This document shows positions 37,101 through 49,100 of a DNA stretch of 64,000 nucleotides, in pieces. The stretch comes from Xenopus tropicalis (lineage: Eukaryota; Chordata; Amphibia; Anura; Pipidae), in the NCBI RefSeq assembly GCF_000004195.4, contig NC_030678.2, positions 79,024,904 through 79,088,903 on the forward strand. Reading direction: 5' to 3'. The notes under the pieces are model-generated. The model saw only the letters and a list, made by a program, of their open reading frames with translations, ran no database searches and had not been told where the DNA came from. The translations under genes and the position numbers were made by a program. Numbering within the stretch: position 1 is the stretch's first letter; each line of letters opens with the position of its first letter.

Positions 37101-40100
37101 GGTTCTCAACCTTCCTAATGCTGCGACCCTTTAATACAGTTCCTCATGTTGTGGTGACCCCCAACCATAAAATTATACCTAAGACCATATGAAATATGTG
37201 TTTCCCGATGGTCTTAGGCGACCCCTGTGAAAGGGTCGTTCCACCCCCAAAGGGGTCCCGACCCACAGGTTGAGAACCGCTGGTCTAGAGGATAATATAA
37301 CTCTGTATGAAGATGTCTGGTTTTCCAATTAGCAAGTGGCAAGAGAATCTATACCCCTTTCTTCATAATAGTTGCCGTCCAGAAGTTAAAGGAATACACA
37401 ATTTAAAAATAATGGCAAAAGTAAGACATTAATAAAAGCAATACGAGCTTGCAATATTCTTCTTGCTGTGGGTGGCCTGTGATTTCAGCCAAGGGTGCCC
37501 AAAAGACATTTTCCAGGAGGGCCTGAGCCCCCCAGAGTTACACCACTGTGAATAACTTTTGAATAAAATATCATCTACTATTGGCAGAGCTCTCATCAGC
37601 AGGGAGTGTACTGCCCTTACTGAATGTCCTATTCAATTATCCAACATGCTAAACACCTTTGCATAATAACTTTCGGACCACGAGATGATGATGAAAGTGT
37701 TTACTTATGCAAATGGTGTGAAACTGTAGATACAAATACATAAAGAAGAATCGGCATTTGAAGAAATGACAACAGTATTATGAACATAGCTAGCTTCTAT
37801 AAATGAGAAGGATCTGGAGCTTTTTGTAGATAAAAAGTTGTCTAATTCCAGGTAGTGTCATTCTGTGGCTACTAAAGCAAATAAAGTTCTGTCTTGTATA
37901 AAAAAGGGCATTGACTCAAGGGATGAAAATATAATTTTGCCTCTTTATAGGTCCCTGGTAAGGCCTCTCATTGAGTATGCAGTGCAGTTTTGGGCTCCAG
38001 TCCTGAAGAAGGATATTAATGAACTAGAGACAGTGCAGAGATGTGCAACTAAACTGGTAAAGGGGATGGAAAGGTTAGACTGTCAAAGTTGGGGTTGTTT
38101 TCTCTGGAAAAAAGGCACTTGCAAGGCGACATGATTACTCTGTACAAGTACATTAAAGGGGATTATAGACAGATAGGGGGTGTTCTTTTTTCCTATAGAA
38201 AGGGTCAGCGCACCAGAGGCCACCCCTTTAAATTAGAGGAATGGAGCTTCCATTTGAAGCAGCATAAGTGGTTTTTCATGGTGAGGGCAGTGAGGTTGTG
38301 GAATTCCCTTCCTAGTGATGCTGTAATGGCAGATTCTGCTAATGCCTTTAAGAGGGGCCTGGATGAGTTCTTGAACAAGCAAAGTATCCAAGGCTATTGT
38401 GATACTAAAATCTACAGTTAGTATTGATGTTGGTATTTATGGTTTATATATGTGAGTGTATAGATAGGTCAGTATAGGTTTACCCTATGTAATATCTAAA
38501 TAGCTTCATAAACTAAATAACATTTTCATTTCTATATAAGCTATATAAACAAAGTTACAAAACAGAATAACTTACAGGGAATGCCTTCAATGGGGTAATG
38601 TAAGAAGTCAAAAAAAGGCAAATGGCATTCAGGGCTGCAAGCAAGGGAACAAACCCTTTAAATTTTTATTGCGGAGGTGCTTTATCAAGCATGATGCTTG
38701 ATAAAGGGGTTATCTTGCCCTGAAACGTTGCACCTCCGCAATAAAAATTTACATTGCATTGCATTGGATTACATTGGATTTGGGAGGGTGCCGATCCCTC
38801 CAGCAGTGTGCACCGGGGGTTCAGCTATTTTGGAGAGCTAGGGTGTGCGGAAAGGTCTCTGTTGTGCTTAGCAATGTAAGAAGTCTCAAGACTGTACTGT
38901 AAAGGTCTGCAGATTAAAGCAGCAGTTCAGTGTAAAAGATGAAAACAAAATAGTTTGACTGTGCAAAATAAAAAAATGCTTTCAATATAATTAGTTAGGC
39001 AAAAATGTAATCTATAAAGGCTGGAGTTAGCAGATGTCTAACATAATGGCCATAACACTACTTCCTGCTTTACACCTGTTAGTAGTCAGTAGCCAATTAG
39101 TGACTGAAGAAGGGCCATATGGGACATAAGTTTTCAGTTAGTTTGTATTTAAATATGACGTGTGTTCACAAACTAACTGAACTGAACAGTTATGTCCCAT
39201 GTGTCCAACACCCCCACCTACCGCCACCGCCAAAGTCACTGACTAACTAAAAGGATTAGAGAGCTGAAAGCAGGAGGCAGAGTTCTGGCTATTATATTAG
39301 ACATTTGGTCACTCCAGCCTTTACAGATAACACTTTTGCCTAACTATATTACAAATAATTTTATTTTGTGCAGTCTATCTATTTTAACTAGTTTAATTTT
39401 TACACTGAACTTTTCCTTTAAAGAATAAGTAAACCTTTTTTTTCTATCAGGAAAATTATTCTAAACAGCCTCCAGAATTGCCTACCTTTGTCACTCTGTT
39501 CTTTCTGACCTGGTTCCTCAGTTACAAGCTGCTCAATTCCTCTCCTTCCTTGTTCAGGGTGAAGCCCCGCCCCCCACTTTCTGTTCAGGTCTCTCATCCA
39601 GAAAAAAAACACTGCTAATGCACAGACTGGCTCTTGCTGCCTCCAGGCATGCGCAGAAGGCTCTCCACTTCAACCACGGGTAGTCGATGTAATGAGAGAC
39701 CTGAACAGGAAGTGGGGGCAGAGCTTCACTTTAAACAAGGAAGGAGAGGAACCAAGCAGGTTGTAACTGAGGAACCAGGTCAGAAAGAACAGAAGACAAA
39801 GGTAGGCAATTCTGGGAAGCTGTTTAGAATAATTTTATTAATAGAAAAAAAGAAAGGTTTACTAATTTTTTAAGCCTTTAATTGTCAATACTGGCTTTAC
39901 TTCCTCTTACTCTTATGAAACAGTTTAACTAGCAATCACAGGGTTAGGAACACAAGAGATCACCAAACAGGCTAATTATATGTGGCAGGGTCATAGCAGG
40001 GAGGCTTTGGCAAAATTTCAGTTTTTTGAAAAAAGATTTAGAGGACCTATAAATTAACATGGAAGATAAGCCGGTTTCCAACATGGAGTAACTATATTTA

Positions 40101-43100
40101 TTGCATTTAGCATTTACTTACCTCCTTATGGGTAAACAGCAATATTGATCAACAAGTTATAGAGATAGTAACTGAACATTAAGCATACTTCAAAGTGGTT
40201 GTAGGTACAAGCCCTTAGAGTGAGACTTAATAAATCAAATTTACACTCACCCATTCTGCACTATTGCTCTTGGATCCCGACTGCTCCTCACACAGATCAT
40301 TAAAATGACAAAAAGAAAGAAAAAGGCAGCCAGAGCAAAGCACATTCGGTACACAGCCTGGTGTCCCACCATGACATCACAATTTAAAGAGCCAGAAAAG
40401 GTTGTAGAAGAGGAACACAATAACGGAATCTGAGAGAGTGAAAAGCAAAGGAACAGATTAAACTGTTGTACTGGTGAAAATGGTATCATTTATGAATAAA
40501 GCTTAAACGGCATCACTTGGGCACTAATTAGAGATAATAATACGACATCCGTAAAGAACTGATTTATTGGCAGTATGAGCACAATCATCAGAATGATCTG
40601 ACAAATAGTGCACTTTTTGCATTGGCAAATAGGTACACTAAAGAGCAAATGTCAGCCTTGTCAGTGGCCTTTGTCCATCCAGATGTATGGCATGATAAAG
40701 CACCCAATGAATTAGATGCAACCACCATTATGTGCTCTGAAAGAAATGCAACCCCAATCTGAACATGCTAGATGCTACTTCCACCCTTTGTGTCAAAAAG
40801 CATGAGTCCATTGTGACACATCAGCAACTAGGAGTGCAGCTGCAATTATGATGGGGTTATGGTAAAAAAACACTGTTTTACGGGCAAAAAACAAGACAAT
40901 TTGCATCTGAAATTGCATTATGCACACTGCACTTGTGTTTGTAAATGACCCCTTATAACATTATTTTAATATATCTTCTGTACAAAGGAAATTGTGCAGA
41001 CACTATTTGTAAGTAAACTGTTGCCAAACATGTAGAGGTTACCCCATTTTCTGCATTGAGAAAATTACTTACCTGCTTTTCTAGCATACTTCATTAAATG
41101 AGAATTGCAGTGTTAGGGAGGGTTGGATGAGAAAGCACTGGTTTTGCTTTTGTAATTCATGCAGCAACAAGTTTTATAGATGCACTGAATCATTTTACAG
41201 TGGTCAGCCCCTTGGAGTCCAACCATTTTGTGTCTTGAAATTTTCTGCTATCAAACCACTCATCCCCTTAACCCCAGATAAATGAAAGGGATTTTATTAA
41301 TTTACCTTTTTAAGCCCATTTTCCACTCCCGGTATGATCATGATGCAAGCCACAAGAGTTCCAAGCAGTAGAAAAAATGAGAAGGTCAGTCGGGTGATAG
41401 TGGAGTTTTTTGTTGAAGGGCAACAGCCACAGAGGAGGCATGGTGCTGTACCACAGAGACAGGAAGCCTGAAATAGAATTGAAACATTAGAATTGAGATA
41501 ACTGACTCAAATGTGAAACAGCAAAAAAAGGCTACCAAAAATAACAGATTTAGTCATGGAGACTGCAGCCTTACAAAAGATGAACAGAGCAAGGCCACTT
41601 ATATTGCCAAGTGCAAAATAATCTCCTAGGTGGAAGCACCAGCATATGACTGCTGATGTCTCAGGATGGCTGTCTGCTAATAGGCTAAGCCTCAAATCAC
41701 CTTTTTTACAGGGTCATTGGTTTAAGAAATGCCCCTAAAATAGGGGTTGTCATACTCTTTGTTCCATGGCAGCTACAAGATACATTTCAGTTGACGTTTC
41801 TCTCAGCAAAGGTGACCCGTTTGACAGAGGTGATAAGCAATTAAGAATGAGGAGTATGTGCTGTGTTAAGGTGGCCATACACGTTACAATTACGAACTTT
41901 CTGCAGGAAATATCCATGTTCAGGGCTAAATCATCAGATATGGAGGTAGAAACAATAGGAATTCTACCCTAAATGCATGCCTTTGCTCGGGTGCCTTCAA
42001 CTGCGCCCAATCAAAATCTTTTGTCCCGTCTGATTGACAAGACGACCGACATCTAAAGCTTTTGCGATATTGGCTGCCTTGTCAATCCACCATACACGCA
42101 CTGAATATCGTACGAAACGTCATCAGATACAGTATGAATTGCATGTTTATTTTTATTTACATGTACTACTAATGTACGCAGCGCTGTACAGCAGAACAAT
42201 AAACAAGTGGGGGCCATTACAATAATAAATAAATGAGTACAATTAAGAATACAAATACATAAAAAGTACAATTGTATTAAAGACTCCACAGAGCCAAGAG
42301 GAAAAAAGGATAGAGGTCTCTGAACCACAAAGCTTATAATCTAAGTGGGTGGGTAATTAACAGACGCAAATAGGAGAGTGACAGCATCTTTTGTGTTGCA
42401 AGGCCACAATCCAAGTTCAGGTATGGGACCTGTTATCCAGAATTCTTGGGACCTGGGTTTTCCATATAAGGGATCTTTTCGTAATTCTGATCTCCATAAC
42501 TAAAATGATTTAAATATTGAATAACACAATAGTTTTGCCCTCAATAAGGATTAATTATATCTTAGTTGGGATCAAGTACAAGGATATGTTTTATTATTAC
42601 AGAGAAAAAAGAAATCATTTTATAAAATTAAAATTATTTGTTTAAAATGGAGTCTATGGGAGATGGCCTTTCCGTGATTCGGAACTTTTTGGATAACCGG
42701 TTTTCAGATAAGGGATCCTATACCTGTATTTAGTAACGGAGGAAATGTGCAAACAGCTGGTGTGGCCCTGCAGTTTGTAGATGTCCCCAAAAATAATCCT
42801 TCTTCATACCTTTCTGTATTACTTGGTGCCATGTAAAAAGTGCCATGCTTAGTAAACAAGTAGTGTTATATAAAGTGATATACATTCATACATGTAAAGC
42901 ACACCAATCTCACTATGCAAGCATGGAAGCAAATTCAAAGGGAAGAGGAACAGGGCTACAGCAAGGAAGAAGAAGATCTAAAGAATGTTTAAATCCTATT
43001 CAAACTGTCCTTTGTTAGGCATTCACTGTGAAACCTTTAAACGTATCTTCTTTGATTAAGTGCAGTGCTACCACCTCCCCCCCATCTACAGTGGATATAA

Positions 43101-46100
43101 AAAGTATACACACCCCTGGTAAAATGTCAGGTTCCTGTGCTGTACAAAACTGAGACAAAGATAAATAATTTCAGAACTTTTTCCACCTTTAATGTGACCT
43201 ATAAACTGTATCACTCAATTGAATAACAAACTGAAATCTTTGAGGTTGAGGGAATAAAACCAAAAAATAATAAAATAATGTGGTTGCATAAGTGTGCACA
43301 CCCTCTTCTAACTGGGAATATAGCTGTGTTCAGAATTAAGCAATCACATTCAAAATCATGTTAAATAGGAGCCAGCATACACCTGCCATCATTTAAAGTG
43401 CCTCTGATTAATCCCAAATAAAGTTCAGCTGCTCTAGTTGGTCTTTCCTGACATTTTTTTAGTTGCATCCCACAGAAAAAGCCATGGTTCACAGACAGCT
43501 TCCAAAGTGTCAGAGGGATCTCATTGTTAAAAGATATCGGTCAGGAGAAGGGTACAAAAAAATTTCCAAGGCATTAGATATACCATGGAACACAGTCTGG
43601 ACGTCCATCCAAAATTGATGAAAAGACGAGAAGAAAACTGGTCAGGGAGGCTACCAAGAGGCCTACAGCAACATTAAAGGAGCTTCAGGAATATCTGGCA
43701 AGTATTGGCTGTGTGGTACATGTGACAACAATCTTCCATATTCTTCATATGTCTGGGCTGTGGGGTAGAGTGGCAAGACGAAAGTCTTTTCTTACGAAGA
43801 AAAACATCCAAGCCAGGCTTGCAAAAAACACATCTGAAGTCTCCCAAAAGCATGTCGGAAAAGGTGTTATGGTCTGATGAAACCAAGATTGAACTTTTTG
43901 GCCATAATTCCAAAAAATATGTTTGGTGCAAAAACAATACTGCACATCACCAAAAGAACACCATACCCACAGTGAAGCATGGTGGTGGCAGCATCATGCT
44001 TTGGAGCTGTTTTTCTTCAGCTGGAACTGGGGCCTTAGTTAAGATAGAGTGAATTATGAACAGTTCCAAATACCAGTCAATATTGGCACAAAACCTTCTG
44101 CTAGAAAGCTGAACATGAGGAGGAACTTCATCTTTTAGCATGACAACAACCCAAAGCATACATCCAAATCAACAAATGAATGGCTTCACCAGAAGAAGAT
44201 TAAAGTTTCTGGAATGGCCCAGCCAGAGCCCAGACCTGAATCCGATTGAAAATCTGTGGGGTGATCTGAAGAGGGCTGTGCACAGGAGATGCCCTCGCAA
44301 TCTGACAGATTTGGAGTGTTTCTGCAAAGAAGAGTGGGCAAATCTTGCAAAGTCTAAATGTGCCAAGCTGATAGACTCATACCCAAAAAGACCCAAAAAG
44401 ACGGAGTGCTGTAATTAAATCAAAAGGTGCTTCAACAAAGTATTAGTTTAAGGGTGTGCACACTTATGCAACCACATTATTTTAGTTTTTTTGTTTTTGT
44501 TTTCTTCCCTCCACCTAAAAGATTTCAGTTTGTTTTTCAATTGAGTGGTACAGTTTATAGGTCACATTAAAAGGTGGAAAAAGTTCTGAAATGATTTATG
44601 TTTGTCTCATTTTTGTACAGCACAGAAACCTGACATTTTACCAGGGGTGTGTAGACTTTTTATATCCACTGTAACTGAGGTTTGCTTCTGTCTACAAGTC
44701 AAGGATCAATAAAAATGTCAATTGCAAACTAATAATTCCTTTGATATTTGAAAGGAGCACTTGAACTATCAATTGTGCTGCTGCAGAATAATCAAACTTT
44801 CAAATGATTTGATCAAAAAATTTTAGTTGGAAGACCACCCCTGGGCGACAACGTGGCATCTGTACCTAATTGGTTACATAGAGCATCAGATGTAATGTGA
44901 TGTGATCATCACACAGTGGTGATACAGCGCAGTTCAAGGTGTGATAGCAGTACAATAAACATGTATTTATAAAGCATTAACATATTCCAACGTGCATATG
45001 CTAGTGGTACAATGCAGAACCCAAATATTATTACAATGAGAGTCCAGCTGTCCCTAACTCTCAAAACTACAATGCAGGATCCACAGCACCAATGCCTAAA
45101 GTACAACCCTAAATTGTCTATTAAACAGTGAATTCCAGGAGCTGTATATTTCTTCAACATCACAGACATGGATAGTACTAGTGGGCAGCCCAAGACAAGT
45201 AAGCATGTTTGTAAGTTGTAATATGCATTTGAGGTATTTGCTGTATCTTTCCATGTTATTATGAGAATGTCAAGTAATGTATCAAAGGCATGTGTGTGCT
45301 GGTACCTTGCACATTGGTGTGCTAGAAGAAAGATTGCCCCTGTAGTGGAACTGATCAGTTAGGACTGATTGTGGCCTTTTTTGCATTGTAAGCGTCCTGC
45401 ATTGTAAATGGGGCCTATATCTCAAAAACATGGTTGCAAACACAGTTCCTGATTGGGGAGATTAAGCTTAGGTGCCTGCAACTTACAGACCTCATAAGGA
45501 CACCAGAGAGAAAACTTTGCACCAAAATGCAGCTAGAACATTAAAAAGTCAAAATGAAATAAAACCTGTGTCCCCTTCATCAGTTCAACACAAATATATA
45601 CCTGCCCTTGACTTACATCTGTATACACCTGTACTTACTGATGGATTGATAACCGAAAAAGGTTCTCCTACCTTTTGCACACATTTTAGTGTATGATTCC
45701 AGCAAGTCATGTGTTAGTGTCTGACAAAGGGCACACCTTATATTTCACCAATGTAGCCTTATGTAATATATTATGTGACTGGACCAGATTCCATTCAGCT
45801 TCTAGTCTACAGGGCATGCTACAGTTTCCTAAAATAACTACTAACAAGGAATTTCCTCTTGTATCGTACATTTCCTCGTGTATTCGCTTATTTGCATAAA
45901 AGCACTATTGCACACCTAAGGCACAGGTAGCAGAGAAAAAGGGGTTGTGGCATAGCTAGCCACAAGGGAATAACAGGTAGCAACTGAGGCAAAGGGAGCC
46001 AGAGATATGGTGACAAATCTTTGCAAAAACCAAAAAAAGAAAAAACAATAGATAAAATTAAATATATTGATCCAACCCAGTCTAAAATCCTCACATTTAC

Positions 46101-49100
46101 AAAGCCTGAAAATCGCTGCATTAGCATGTAGTTGAGCCAAGCTGAACAACCCCATGCACAATGATTCTAGCACAGAAGAGATGAGAACAGGAAGATATAA
46201 CAAAAGTGGGCAGAGTGCTGCTTAAGCACCACCACCTTTTGCAAGAGGGTTAAAATATGCATTACACCTCACTGTGTTTTTGTCAATTTATATAAGTATG
46301 TTATTACTGTTCTGTTAACTCACTTCTCCTTGCTTGAGGTATGACATTGACGTGATCAGCAAAACTTTTTCTCATCAGTTTGCTTTTGTGAAACCACTCC
46401 TCAAATCCGTTGACAAAGTGTATACACCCTAGTATAAACTTTTACCGAAAAGAGAACATTTGTGTTACAACATACCTCAGTATGTCAATTAGCACATTAT
46501 GTAAAGCATCTATATATATATGTACATGTACATATGTATCAGACAACAGGAAGTCCATAAGAAAAAGTAGGAGGTTTCATACTTTTTTTTTTACAAGATT
46601 TAAAAAAAAAAAAACACATTAAACAAAAAACTAGTTCAAGAGTCAATAATAGGAGCTGCCCTTAGAAAGGTATTTGTAGTTAGCAACTATAAGTGTACTT
46701 GGATAATTTTCCTACAGTAATAAGCTTTCTTGAAATTTTAAAACAACTCTATTTGACTCAACTGAACTCAGTGTTTCTATAAGAAACAAACCACAGGAAT
46801 CCATAATGCTGTACTTTCTGGGCTTATTTAAACCCTAGCCAGAATGATACAGATCTAAGAGCTAGTTAAAAACAAATTCTACAGCACTGTCAATCAGGAT
46901 CCTAAGCAAAGCAACCATCACAGTTAGGGTCACAAGGGCTAAAAATAGCTAAAGAACCATTCTCATTGGAAGGCATGCAGTTGGAGCCTTCTTAATCAGA
47001 AGGAATTTACATGCAGAGCCGTCAACCCGAGTTGATGTAATCTGGGGGAATCCTGTGGCGGGTGAAGTGTGCCACCTAAACTTTTCCCTGCTAACTGTGA
47101 TGTCACATATGTGGAAGGGACATCACATGCAAATGCTCTTCTAACGCAGCTGAATGTTACCCACACGTACATATGCTCCCTATGATGTCACTGAATGCTT
47201 AAAAAATGGCAGAATGCAGTAGGGTGACAGAAGACCAGGGGCTGGGGGCCAAAAACGGGTAACTCCCGAAAAAATAGGGGGAGTTGACAGCTCTGCACAC
47301 GCCTCATCCCTCATACCTAGCTCTTACCTCATAACCAAAAATGAGAGGCTTTAACCTTATGGTCCCAGACATGCAAATGACTCAGTGTCTCAATATGCAA
47401 CTGGAACTGCCGGTTTAAAACCACAGATACAATCTATTAATTCAGAGACATATACCCAAACTTTTCTGCTCTCCAAGTCCTTTTCTCCGAAGCCATGTTC
47501 CATTGTATTACAGTGATATGGTCTAAGGGTGAAGACAGGATTAGTTGCAGCAACTTGCATAGTAACCTTTGGTGGGAAAGTCGCAGCGACCAAGAACCAT
47601 AGTGCTTTAAGTATAAAGAGCAAAATGCAAGACTGCCAGCAAGGCACAATGTCGGAAGGCAAGCAGTTAAAGGGATACAATTGTACTTTTTTTCTTGTGC
47701 AAAACTGTACAATTATTATTATTAACATTTATTTATAAAGCGCCAACATATTCCGCAGCACTGTACAATAGGTGGGTTTCATACATTGGACATACAGAGT
47801 AACATATAAAGCAATCAATAACCGTACAATGAAGATTAATGCTGGCTTAGTTTTATGGTGTTGTTCCATAGAGGAAGTTAAAAAACTCAAATGACCAGTA
47901 ACACGAGAAATAAAAATGCCATGATTAGTTTTACACATTCAGGTTAATTTACCATTGGTACAAGCCCTTTTAGGCACAAGCTGTGCCTTTAGGCCCATAC
48001 ACATAGGACTATACCCATAACATATCCAAGCTGTGCTGTGTGGCTTGTGTCATGAATAAGTATTATTAAAGTGATACTGACACTAAAAAACTACCTTTCA
48101 AAATATTAATGTACACGAAAAGTTACCTATAGGTCATATTGATCATTTTTCACTGACAGGTTTATTTTCTGGTGTCAGTATCTCTTTAAAATCTGGCCAT
48201 AAATGAGTTGGTTTCCAGCCAACTCCACTCCGCACAAAGGTCCAGATATTTCTTTGTTTACACAAAGATAAAAGATGGCTGAATAAAGCATTAGAGATGG
48301 CTGCAAACACACTGTAATGAAATCTCTGTTCATAGAAAATATTTTACATGTACAGGACTGAAATAACTCATACGTCAATTAAAAAATTAACATTAAAAAT
48401 TTAACAGTATTGTCACTGCTTTGGAATGTTCCATGTGCAGCCTTGTTTAGCTATGCCCTCAAAATATATCATACCACACCTCTTATCTGCTAGTCCCCAC
48501 CAGTTGGTACCTTCTAAAAAGAGAAGTATAGCTATGAGTAGACAATGGAATCTGGAGCAAAAAAAGTACAAGATAATCAAGAAACAGGATATGGAAAATA
48601 TGGAATCTCAAGGGCTGGGACTGTTCAGCATGAGGCTACAATAATGGCTATATAAGAATTTCACAACAGAGTAGGTCCCTTCATGACTTAAAGGAACAGT
48701 AACACCAAAAAATGAAAGAGCTTTAAAGTAATAAAATTATAATGCACTGTTGCACTGCACTGGTAAAACTGGTGTGTTTGCTACAGTAAAACTACTATAA
48801 TTTATATAATAAGCTGCTGTGTAGCCACGGGGGCAGCCATTTAAGCTGGAAAAAAGGAGAAAAGGCACAGGTTACATAGCAGATAACAGATAAGTTCTGT
48901 AGAATACAATAGTGTTTTATCTGTTATCTGTTATGTGCCTGTGCCTTTTCTCCTTTGAATGTCTGCCTCCATGGCTACATAGCAGCTTATTTATATAAAT
49001 AATAGTAGACTTTCTGAAGTAAACACACAACTTTTACCAGTGCAGGGCAGCAGCACATTATATTTTAGTTACTTTTATACACTTTCATTTTTTGGTGGTA

